DNA from: Melastoma dodecandrum
Taxonomy: Eukaryota > Streptophyta > Magnoliopsida > Myrtales > Melastomataceae
Assembly: GCA_029817715.1 (NCBI GenBank)
Contig: JARUPY010000487.1
Location: forward strand, 1 to 64,000
DNA length: 64,000 nt
Direction of reading: 5' to 3'
Shown here: in pieces, positions 22,810-33,028 of the stretch
Numbering within the stretch: the first letter of the stretch is position 1
How the letters are laid out: every line of letters begins with the position of its first letter
The notes under the pieces: model-generated
What the model was told of the DNA's origin: nothing
Database searches by the model: none
What the model saw: the letters and a program-made list of their open reading frames with translations, nothing else
Made by a program: the position numbers and the translations under genes

Positions 22810-25248
22810 TATAAAAAAATAGGCGGGGGAGAACTCGCCCACCAACGAATCCAAACCTGCCGCGTCTGAAAACTTTTAAATAAAAAATTGGTTGGTCATA
22901 GCAATGGACTTTGTCTGAGAATTTTCTTCTAATTTAAAAAAAAAACAAAGTTTTCTCTGCATTAGGTTTTTTTACGATAAATGCATTTTAAAAAAATGAC
23001 ACAAACACTTATAAAATTTGGAAAAAAAAAAAGAAAATTAAATCATGAAAATTCTTTTTTTTACTCTAAGCCCTAAAAGTATCAATATTTTTCTATTAAA
23101 ATTTTTTAAAAAATCTCGAATTTTTTTAAGTAAGCTAAAGTAGGGAGACAATGAAGGGCTTCTTTAGTTTGACTTCAAAAATCAGCTATTGAGAGGAGGA
23201 AGTTGTACTAAGTGGACGACGAATTCCCTTATAATAAAACCAAACCAAAGCAAAATCAAAGCGAATGCAATATGTCCGATTAATGGCCATTACTTGAATA
23301 TCACGCGTTATCCATCTCTAAATCTTTTAAAAAATTAGAGCTTCCCAGCAGAAACTATGGATCGTCAGATGGTTTTTCTTCTCCAATTCTTCATGGTGTG
23401 GTTAGGTGGGAACGCGACTAAATGCTTATATACATATGATATTGGGGTTGAAGACTGGTCATGGGCAAGGAAAGTGTCAAAGCCCATCGAGAATTCGGAG
23501 AAAGTTATAAAGCGTCGTCGATTGAACTCTTTGGATATTAAAAACGTAATCCGAGGTTTCACACCGAGATGTTGTGTCGATCGCCTGTATCCTCTGTGTT
23601 CAAACCCATGCCTTTGCTATTATTTGTATCATCTTTAAGGAACAACTAAAACTAAGGATGAATTGTTCCATCAGATGTTACCTGGGGTGTTGTGAGTCGG
23701 TCTTCGCGATCGCCGAGACTTGTTTTTAGATTTTTTTTTATTAATTAAATGGATAAGAAAGGGAAGGGGACGAATGGGTTAGGTTTTGATTCATTCAAAT
23801 AAAAAAAAATTCTTTTTTTTAGGTTCTTCACAAGGAGTGGATATCAACTCAAATCAAACACGTGCGCTGCCGGGAGTTGAAGCCCTAATCAGAAACTAAG
23901 CACCTCAGTACAATAAATTACGGCAGGCAACTTGTGTGAGGCATGGTGGCGTTTTATTAAGTACTCAATAATCCATTTTACTAACCGGGTTATATATGGG
24001 TTTAAAATCATTTTGAAAATTATAAAAAAATATTAAATTTAATAACCATTAACAGACATACTATCACATATGACGATTTCAAAAGTAGTGGGTGTCAATA
24101 GTATTGACCGTTTTGCAAATAAATAGTTAGTATAATTAATAACCTTACAATAAATACTCCCCCTGGCCCTAAACTCCACTTCCCATGCCCCTAAAAAATA
24201 ACCAGAATAGAAGGTTCGCGGAAAGTTTCAAATTCAACATTTTCGTAATTTTAGTATGGGGCGGGCTTGGATCGGGTTAGTTTTTGGGCTTTTATTCCGA
24301 AACGAAGCCCTAATAAAAACTAAGCACCGGCCTTAAAGTAAAGCCCAACGTCGAAGCGCAATATTTATATCAGGCCCAGTCCGTTCAGAAGTACTGCCCT
24401 CCCCTTGGGATAGTTTGATGGAGGATAAGGCGGCATGAATGCTTGAAAATAAGAGGAAAAAAAAACATCAAGCTTTTCTCCAGACAACACGTCTGTACCT
24501 TGGCTTATGCATTTTGCATCTGGAGGCCATCCCGGATAGAGACGCTGAGGTTCATCGATTGTGCGAGACGCTGAGGTTCATCGATTGTGTCTCTGGCGCA
24601 CACAGTAATGGGTCCAACAGTTGTTTCTTCCCCCCTCCCTACCAATGTCTTTCCTATTGTTGTTAGGTCCATTTTCATCGTTGCCACAGTTTCCGGGGAG
24701 GTAAAGTATGTTTCGGCTGGTCGCAGAAGGTCCATAAATGTCAACCCCAAAGCCTAGAAACCAATCCCATGGCCTTTAGCAGGATGGGACCCAAAGCTGT
24801 GTTTAAAATGTCCCTTAAGTCCACACAGCCGGGAAGCAGCAACGAACCCATAATCATCACTTACTCTACTCATTGCTTACCTCCCTTTCATCGCCAGGAA
24901 AAAATTGGGCAAAGATACTGATTCCCTTGCAATTCCGCCGTCAATGAGCTGACAGGGCCACTCGGCTATGAGCCAGATGAACAACCGTCATGAGTGGAAT
25001 TGGGGTGACTCTGGCTTACTTACATTCGGGGGTTTCTTTTTCTTTTCTTTTCTTTGCTTATATTAGCCAGGAAATATGCACTGCTCCAAATATTCTATCT
25101 CTTCTCGGTTCATACAAACTTCTCAATAAGAAAGTTAAATAAATCACACCTGATTTCATTTCATTCTTCACATGCAAGGACAACCTTCTTCACCCCTGTT
25201 TAGGATCATCCTACCAACTAGCTGACGGTGATCTTGGTTTTCAACTTC
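22810..25248. other. AT-rich intergenic region with no clear gene
   Basis: Strongly AT-rich from 22810 to 24350. One short open frame at 23357-23638 begins with a hydrophobic segment and ends Cys-rich, but no family is recognised. A 26-base tandem duplication lies at 24539-24589. A short imperfect repeat (GAAGCCCTAAT...AAACTAAGCACC) occurs at about 23879 and 24303. No tRNA or known transposon end is seen. Confidence 0.5.
24539..24589. repeat. 26-base tandem duplication (two copies)
   Basis: The unit beginning GAGACGCTGAGGTTCATCGA is repeated exactly, the second copy starting at 24565. It is a recent local duplication with no known function. Confidence 0.85.
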
Positions 25249-26162
25249 TCAGCGGGCCACGACTTGAATTACTGCAAATCAGAGGAGAGAAAATATTCAT
25301 GAGGACAAAAAATATGAAACGCAGACAACGGAACAGAATGATGGAAAAGGCTTGATTTCGAAGGAATGTAAAGCAATCAATCAAGGAGAGAAAAGAAGAA
25401 TAATTGCCCCCTTTTCCCCTTAAACGCCGAATCAGAGGTCAGGCAGGCAAAAGAAAGAAGTTCGGATGACATGATGACGAGAACAGAATCATGCCATGGC
25501 AAATCAAGCAACTCAGATCCCATGTTAATTTTCTTACACTACAATCTTTTCATTCGATTATGAAGAAATGCAAGGCCAACCAGACACCACAACAACCCTA
25601 AGAACACTCACGAATAATCCCAATAGTCAACATCTCCGAATTACTATCTCAACTCAAAAATCAAAATTTCCTTTTTCGCCTTCAGAATCAACAAAGTCCC
25701 GTAGTAATCGGCTACTTACAACCAAGTGGCCTCACGAAAAGGTTCGACAACACGATGTCCTAAACCCCTCCTTTTGAACCCCCATTCTATTCCTTCCGAA
25801 CTCCATCGCCAATTTCGCCACCAGGCATCATGCCATTCCTCTATCGACCTATAAGCAAGCAACTACCGAGTACGACCCCACTTCGCCGCAGCGCACGCAA
25901 GCATCCAAAAAAAGCAACAAAACGAAGTAGAAACTCACTCCGGCGAGTCCTCTTCTTGAAGAGGATCCGGTAACCGCACTCTCTGCACTGCGTGATATCC
26001 CCGGGCTTCGCCACGGCCTCCGCTCCACAATCTAAAACGCATCACCACGAATCCAATCAAACGCAATCAATCAATCAAGCCCTAACATCCGACCGTAGAG
26101 CAAAGGCAAGCGCCAAGCGTACCCCCGCAGACGTAGACGAGAGTCTCCGGTTTCGGATCCAT
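25249..26162 (-). CDS. NRPB12: DNA-directed RNA polymerases subunit RPABC4 (RPB12)
   Basis: Three small exons, 26162-26123, 26031-25939 and 25271-25249, join in phase to give exactly 51 residues, the usual length of plant RPB12. The protein is shared by RNA polymerases I, II and III. The rubredoxin-like zinc site is complete: two Cys in VCGDCG and two in QCRECGYRILFKKRTRR. The last exon codes only for the final residues, ending IIQVVAR, where many homologues end with a tyrosine or phenylalanine and an acidic residue before the last AR. The first exon starts MDPKPETLVYVC. The gene escapes simple open-frame searches because all exons are under 100 bases. Several GGCCCA/TGGGCC site II motifs lie 80-150 bases upstream of the ATG. 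Confidence 0.93.
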
Positions 26163-26254
26163 CCCCCCCGAATTCTCGGTCGACGAAGGGTTTTCCCGGG
26201 GCTGGCAGGGGGAGACGGCGGCTTACAGGGTTTTGAATTTATGGGCCGGACTTT

Positions 26255-26310
26255 GTCGTAGGCCCAATAAAAGGTCAGGCCCATTGAACCGATAATTATT
26301 GGGCCCAACT
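26255..26310 (-). promoter_or_regulatory. Cluster of site II motifs upstream of RPB12
   Basis: AGGCCCAATA (26260), AGGCCCATTG (26276) and TTGGGCCCAA (about 26299) lie 90-150 bases before the start codon on the gene's upstream side. Site II repeats drive proliferating-cell and housekeeping expression in plants. Confidence 0.55.
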
Positions 26311-27422
26311 GTGGAAACCCTGAAATGCTTCCCTATTTAGTATTTACTGTCGAAGGGTGCCAACCAATAGAAGTCATGTATTATGACTTTATTCTGCACA
26401 ACGTTTCCAAGATGTGTGTGCCACTTGCCAACACAACCATCTCTTAAACACAAATATAAATCTTTTTCGGTTCATCTACTTTCAACTTAGGTCCCCCCGT
26501 TTCCATAGTTATAGAGAAAAATAAATGGGGGGGGGGGGGGGGGGGGTCGCTTGGACAACCTTTTTTGACTAACTAAAACACTTCTTTATTTCCTGTAAAA
26601 GAAAATAGGGAAAGAAGAGTTTGCGGCCACAAGACAAAACTCTCGTGAAATTAACATGACATTCCGGGGGGGTGACGAGTACTTCCAAAGCAGCAGGTAA
26701 GCTGATGAGGCAAGATTTTCCGACCTAATACTTCACATAAAGAAGCCTTCCTTCCTTACAACATCACCCTTTTACCAATGACCAAAATTCTTAAAATTCC
26801 ACATCGCCCAAAGAAAAAAAGGAGGTCAAATTAACCAACACTCGCGTGTTTGACTTTTAACAACTTCTCGGGAGAGTCCCTGTAAAACTAAGACACTTGG
26901 AACATTACCATTGTTCAGTCAATCCCGGCACGTCAAATGTCTGTAAGCCTAGCCGCCCCCCCCCCCCCCTCCCCCAAAAAATAATAAAGACAACATGAAT
27001 AAAAATTTATATCCAAAAAAGAAAAATATTTGTGCACCCTTTATTTGACTTGGAAGCCTCGATTTGGGGGTTTTGGGCCCACCCCCCCCCCCCGGCCTTT
27101 TTCTATTTGTCAGAAAATGGAAGCTTCTGCTGAATAATTTCTTGGGTATCATCGAAAATTCTAATTGATTTGAAGGCACCAGGAAATTTCAAACCTTTTG
27201 GCTATTGGTTTGGGAGTCGTTTTCATGTTTACTATAATATTCCAGTGCCTACAATGAACAACGACAGGCTTTTGCTGACGATGAAAGCAAAGGACCGGGA
27301 CATTGCTTCCCTCTTTGCCATATTCCCATCTTTATATATTTGAAGAGCTCCTCTGTTCTTTTCCTCCTAAGAAATCAGGTTGTGAGCGTTAAGAGAAGTT
27401 TTCAAGTGGGGTGGGTAGGGTG
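26311..27422. other. Intergenic with several long G/C runs; upstream of the GRAM gene
   Basis: No gene is seen. Homopolymers are 20 G at 26527-26546, 14 C at 26956-26969 and 12 C at 27082-27093. A possible TATA element (TATATAT, about 27334) and the start of a transcript near 27360 precede the GRAM gene. Confidence 0.5.
26527..26546. repeat. 20-base G homopolymer
   Basis: An uninterrupted run of 20 G, one of five runs of 12 or more G or C in this window. Confidence 0.9.
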
Positions 27423-28370
27423 ATGGACACCGATGCTTATGAGAATGAGAAGAGGCCTCCTGTGAGATTCTTCTCCCAGTCTGAACCAGAGAGCACCGTC
27501 CACAGCCCCTTGTCATCCGAAGATGGTTCCCCATCCTTCAAATCCAGTATGTGATACGAGACCCAGTACTTGCTGCGTCGATTTCGAGATTGGGTAACGT
27601 GCCCTGGATCTTACCTGATCGATTGTGCAGGCGAGGATGATTCGAAGAATGGGAAGACGAAGAAACTCGGCAGGAAGAGCAGTAGCTTCGCGTTTCGAGT
27701 CCGAGATCACGGTACGTCTCTTGGCATAATACCCTGGTTGATGCTCTTGTCGCTCGGATGAGGTTCTAAAGGTTTCTGCGGCTTACCCGTCTGTCGTGCA
27801 GTGAAGATGGGGTCCAAGTTCTCTGAAACTGTCAAGGGGAAGCTGAGTTTAGGGGCAAAGATCGTGCAAGAAGGTGGGAGGGAGAACATATTCAAGCAAG
27901 TTTTTGGGGCTAAAGATGGAGAGAAGCTCCTGAAGGCCTCGCAATGCTACTTGTCGACGAGCGCCGGACCCATATCGGGCCTTTTGTTCATCTCGAATGA
28001 AAAGGTTGCGTTCTGCAGCGACAGATCCTTCGCATTTCCCTCCCCGGATCGAAAGATTCAAAGAGTGCCTTACAAGGTGATTAAGATCGTAACAATTATA
28101 TGATTGGAGTTCAATTCTTAATCACCGCCAGGGCCGTGTCTAATCCACAAATGGCCATGTTCTCGATATTTTCAGGTCTTGATACCCATAAGGAAGATAA
28201 AAAGCGCCAACCAGAGCGAAAACATGAAGAATCCTGCACAGAAGTTCATAGAGATACACACAGAAGACAATTACGAGTTCTGGTTCATGGGGTTCCTGAG
28301 GTATGAGAAAGCATACAAGAATCTCGAGAAGGCCATCGAAATGGCTAATCAGATGCAGACCACGATATGA
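27423..28370 (+). CDS. GRAM domain protein, GEM-like
   Basis: Four exons, 27423-27546, 27631-27711, 27802-28076 and 28176-28370, join in phase to give 224 residues. After a variable N-terminus (MDTDAYENEKRPPVRFFSQ) comes KFSETVKGKLSLGAKIVQEG, then the GRAM domain (about residues 115-190) with IFKQVFGA, CYLSTSAGPISGLLFISN, KVAFCSDRS and VPYKVLIPIRKIK, and the ending FWFMGFLRYEKAYKNLEKA. GRAM domains bind membrane lipids. GEM-like proteins include ABA-responsive factors and regulators linked to cell division and seed dormancy in Arabidopsis. The size matches the short GEM-like subgroup. No lesion is seen. Confidence 0.92.
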
Positions 28371-29745
28371 AAAGTGTAGCAGCAGTTTTTTAGTGTGCTT
28401 AGTGGTAAAAATGTGTTTTCCAGGGCAAACAAGACAGATGGCTCTGCATCGACACATCCAGTGTTAAGCTTCTAGTGTTCAGAACAGAAGTAGATTACAA
28501 GCAGCTCCTAGAACTGTTCTTCTTCTTGTGATTATTCAGTAATAAGAGAACTTAAAACCAAGAACCCGACTTGACTTCAGGTCTTCCTGAACATGACCAT
28601 GAGAGGTTTATCCCTCGGCACCAACCTCCAATTCCCACCTTTCTCCAAGAACACTCTGAAATCCTTGCACACCACTTAACAGAAACTACAGACATTTGGA
28701 CAGAACACCAGCTTGTAATCAGCGGCAAACTTATCTATTTTGAACCAGTTGTTCACGGTCTGTCGGCCTGGGTTCTCTTCTACCCCTCCAGTCATCGCAT
28801 ACCTCATAACTAAGATAAGTGGATTCTCTTTTTTTTTTTGGTAGCCTGCTTGGTTTCCGGAGCTTTCGCTCCGACTAATCCGGACTCGACCTGGGTAAAA
28901 CACCTGACTATGGTAGGTGAGCCTTCCAACAGGGGTGGCTGCATACGATAGATTTCGAACGTGAAACCTCCTTAAGCGAATTCAAACTTCTTCTTGATTG
29001 AATCAACCTGATGTTGGTGATCCAATGGACTCTCTTATTACACCTTTATCCCCATCAAAAGGCCGGCCACAGGAGACCTTGAAGGGATCCTGGATGACAG
29101 CGGAGGGGCAGGTCACAGTCGAAACGGCGACACTGCCACCCGGCTAAGGAAGACGGGCAGTATGTAGTTCTTAATGTTAGGGATGAGCGGTACGTAAGTG
29201 CGTGATGTCAAGGACTGGGATGGGAGATCAGGGGGATCGGACTTAGCGGTGGATGGTTCAGGAAAACATTCACAAGGGAAGTCTCATTTTGTGGTTGAGT
29301 GTGGGGAAAACTAGTGGGGCAATGTAGAAGTGCACCCGCAACAGGACACAAATGCTAAAGGTGAGCCTCTAAAGGATACATATGAAGTACACATTCCTTC
29401 ACTGAGATTAAATATGCGTGCCTGACCCTTAGGATTGCACCCTAGGACATTTTGTCAAGTCATCATTTACAAAGAAGAGTGTTCCATTTTTAATACGTAA
29501 TAATTTAGGATGGAAAGAGGGTACGGCTGAACCTAACAAGAGGTTCAAAAGTCGACGCCCCTATCCAACTGGACAGCCTGCTCCCACAGCTTTCAACAAC
29601 GCTTTTGTTGACTTTGAATTATTCAACCATCGATAACATCAGCAGCTGAGAAAATTATCAAGCAACAGCAACCGCTTAGTAAAATTAACCAGAGAAATCG
29701 ATACATGGGGCAGTCATTACAATAGTTCAAGACGTGAAGAGCCAT
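28371..29745. other. Intergenic between GRAM gene and CDT1 3' end
   Basis: Apart from the SINE-like repeat at 28829-28978 no feature is recognised; the first 200 bases are probably the GRAM gene 3' UTR. Confidence 0.4.
28829..28978 (-). repeat. SINE-like repeat, copy A
   Basis: Read on the minus strand it runs from GGTTTCACGTTCGAAATC through GTATGCAGCCACC, ACCATAG, AGGTGT and GGAGCGAAAGCTCCGGAAACC to a run of 11 A (T at 28829-28839). The same order of blocks occurs at 39900-40010. A TTCGAAA block resembling a tRNA B box at one end and a poly(A) end at the other suggest a short non-autonomous retroelement. The family is not identified. Confidence 0.5.
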
Positions 29746-32725
29746 TTACTCATAATGGTTTCCGAGCCTCGATAACACTGATTCCACATGAGCCACTTTG
29801 TTGATGCTGCATCATATAGCAAGTATATGAGTGAATACATATCGCGTGCTGAATTCCATTTAAGGTTGACAAGAAGTTCGAAAGCACGTGGGATGCATGG
29901 CGAGCATGGAGGTATCTGTGCGCTTATAACTCCTAAAAAGCCACCACTCAACCTAACTAGACTTGAATAGGTACATAACTGATCAGTCATGCTTCTAAAG
30001 GAAATCAATGTAGTGTATGAAAGGATACCTCCATGGAAATAATAATGGAGCTTACGTTAGTTGTTGAAACTTCTTAAGAAACTACTTATTTCAGCATTAC
30101 CAAGATAATAAAACTTCACTTGTCAAAAGCCCTTTTTGATAACGAAATGTGAGACGAGGGAAAAAGAAGTGATTGGCATGGTAAAATGTCATAATTATAG
30201 AAATGGTCCTTGATATCTACTAAATAAATTAATCGAGATGGACTGGAAGTTTCTTTTAAAGAGAAAACGAAGCAGATGACTTTCACCTGTACATGATATC
30301 TCCACTGGCTATGGACGTCTTCCAGATCCAGTCTGGTACCAGCTTCTCCAGGAGTTCAATCTGCTCTTCAGCATCCTCTAAAGATAGTAGTCGTAATTAG
30401 GAATGGCCCAAGGTTAAATCACAAAAACAATTGCTGGAAGAGAGCTAGTGGATTGTACATACTTCTTTCAGTTATTTCAAGGTCATTGACAAGAATTTTA
30501 TGCACAAGATCCTCTTTCGTGATTGAAGAGTAACTGGTCATTTGGTAAACGTGACAAATTGTTGAAACAATTCCAGGCAAACAGGAAGGCATCTGCTTGG
30601 AGTGTCTGAACATTGTTTCAGAGTCCTTCCGAACCCCAGATAATTTGTCTTTATCCATGCTCTGACATTAAGAAGATAACCGTTGAAACAAGATAAAATT
30701 ATGATATGAGCATCAGAAACACGAGAAAACAGATCAAAGTGCTTCAGAACAAACTAAAAAGTATGAGTCCAAATTATGAGGTGACAAATCAATATTTGTG
30801 GAATTGTAAACCTGACAGGGAAATAAAGGCCACATACCAAGGCAAGTGAGACCGGAGCACCAAATATATCTTTGACTTCCATAGGTTCTGGAGCTTGAAA
30901 TCTCTCATCCGGTATGTTAAAGCAATTTTCTGACTCTTCCAACTTGTTCCTGCTACAGCTGACCTCATCCGAAGAGAAGTCCAGAGACCTTTTTGCATTC
31001 TTGTGAGAGGATAAAATATTTTGAATGCTGGTAATTTTTTCATTACTATCACAACAGGACATTGATCTCTTTGGTGTCAGCTGCGCTGGGGTATCAATTA
31101 TTGAATTCACCAGAGATGGCGAGGGCTTAACAGTAGGACTATCTGAAGCAACTGAAGCAGCAATAGGAGTTTGGCTAGCCCCTTCAAGAGGGAAAAGAGT
31201 GTGTGTTCTCTGTTCGCAACATATACGTCCCTCTCCTTGATCATTTCTTCCATTTTCATCATGCACAACATCAGGTTTAGCATCTAATGCATCCACATTA
31301 TCTTTGTCAATTACAGCATCAAATTCAGTCTTCATACTGTCCACATCTTGCTCACCCTGAGTTTCTTCCTTGCTTAACTCATTGCGCTGACCAACTGCAA
31401 CACAATCCAATCCTGATCTATTGATATCTGACTCCTTAGAAAAGATCCTCTTCAATTGCATAAACAACTGGGATGTTTGTGGCTTTTCAACAGGACTGAT
31501 AGTTGGCTGAGGTTGAATCGTAGGACGACAGTCGAGAAACTCTTGATCAATAATTTCGCTGCCTTGACAAAATGATTCAGGTAAAATGGCCTCAGGGATG
31601 TTATGAACCTGACAGAACAAATAAGAAAAACTTTCAGATGAATCACCAGGCTAACCATCTCGTTCTACTAAATGACAAGGTCAAACTACAACAATCGCAA
31701 ATTACCCAATTAGTACCAGGTGAGCACAAACTTGATCTCTTTCTAAAGTAGTGTTTAAAAAAAAAATAAAAGCAACTGCCATATTGTGACTCTGCCAAAT
31801 GTCTTTTTAATATTTGAAAAATTTGACTCAATGCAGACGCATACCTTTGGATTTGTAGGCCACTATCCTGGAAATAAACAGATCTCTCAATGCTAAGCCA
31901 GCAAATGACAATGTAATCTTTACAGATGGTCGCATGCAAAGAGTCCTCCTCTCATGCACACGAAGTTTATTGACCTGCACCTCTTCAGGGAGTACGTATT
32001 CTATCTGTGCAAGATGCATATGCAAGAAATTCCTGAAAGAAAGAATAAGAGATGCAGCGGCCCAGTCAGCAACGGAGTACATAAGAACCCAAAACATTTA
32101 GGTGAATTCCAGTTGCTTTAGAGTGGCTTAAAGAGCCCCAAAGAACACAAATCCAGATATCATAGTTTTTACACATAATCATTCCAAACCAGCTCTACGA
32201 GCCGAATATCACATTATGCTGAATCCTTGCTCCAAATTCACACTACAGCACTCGCAAGACGCTACGGCCGCTTTCCTAGTGTACCGGGACAATTATTCGA
32301 AATCATCAGTACTCGACAACCGTTTCTTGAGAACTGCAACCTGAGTTCTAACGTTCTCCCACCATCCCGCACAACTTGAGCAGTCTGATCGAGCAAACCA
32401 TTCCGTCAAAGTACTCCAATATATCCTTGTACCTAAAATCAACACCGTCAAACATCATCCACGGCACAAAAATTTTAAAAAAAGGTTAAAATACAAACAA
32501 GAAGGCAGGAAAAGGTTCTCAATTAGCAAACATTTCAGTCGAAGCGATCTCAGTCCGTGCAGGGCTTTCCATCTTCTGCGGCGTCTGCAGGACGATCACC
32601 GATGATTCCTCCACCCTCTTTTCCGTCAGTTCCTTCTCCTGATCGACACGAGGTTGTTCCATGAGTACGGCGATTTCCGGTCGTGATCGGGGGATATTGG
32701 ATGGAAACCCTAGAGAGTAGTCCAC
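29746..32725 (-). CDS. CDT1: DNA replication licensing factor CDT1, reading frame interrupted
   Basis: CDT1 loads the MCM helicase at origins in G1 together with ORC and CDC6. Exons: 32725-32532, 32432-32321, 32032-about 31845, 31608-30838, 30661-30463, 30377-30287 and 29806-29746. Seen: the geminin/MCM-binding winged helix (YKDILEYFDGMVCSIRLLKL, then NFLHMHLAQIEYVLPEEV), a long variable linker, and the C-terminal winged helix (ITKEDLVHKILVNDLEITER, EEQIELLEKLVPDWI, ending INKVAHVESVLSRL). Two problems exist. In exon 2, RLLKL and ENVRTQVAVLKKR are in different frames, so one base is extra (or two missing) between 32358 and 32375. The best donor of exon 3 (AAAG|GTATGC) puts exon 4 out of frame; a weaker donor (ATA|GTGGCC, exon end 31864) restores it. 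Either errors or decay are possible. Confidence 0.85.
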
Positions 32726-33028
32726 TGACGAAGCAGGAGACGGCGGATAGGAAGCGAGGGAAAAAGAGGGATTTAAGTTGGAGGAGGGAGGGAGGGTGAA
32801 ATTACTTGATTGACCTCGGTTACAAGGTGGTTTTGCTACGTGTACTCTTCTTTCAGCTATTTCCAGGTGGATTTTTTACCGTTACATAACATAGTGTTAC
32901 TATGGCAACGAGAAGTAGATTCCCCGACCGGTTCGGTCCAGCGGTCCGATTCAATCCAATAGAACCGTTGTCACTTCCTCCGTCTCTCCTCTCCGTGCGT
33001 TCCTCCGGTTGCCGAGCAATGGTTGATC
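32726..33028. promoter_or_regulatory. Compact divergent promoter between CDT1 and the DUF1308 gene
   Basis: Only 303 bases separate the two start codons, so both promoters and 5' UTRs must share this space. I see no clear E2F site (TTTSSCGC) although CDT1 genes often carry one, and no TATA box for either direction. Confidence 0.5.

Noticed and set aside
29585..29605. miR396-like match (CCACAGCTTTC)
   Set aside because: The match is 11 bases and no star sequence is present.
32321..32375. A micro-intron of about 35 bases to explain the CDT1 frame change
   Set aside because: It is shorter than plant introns can be, so a one-base lesion is the simpler reading.
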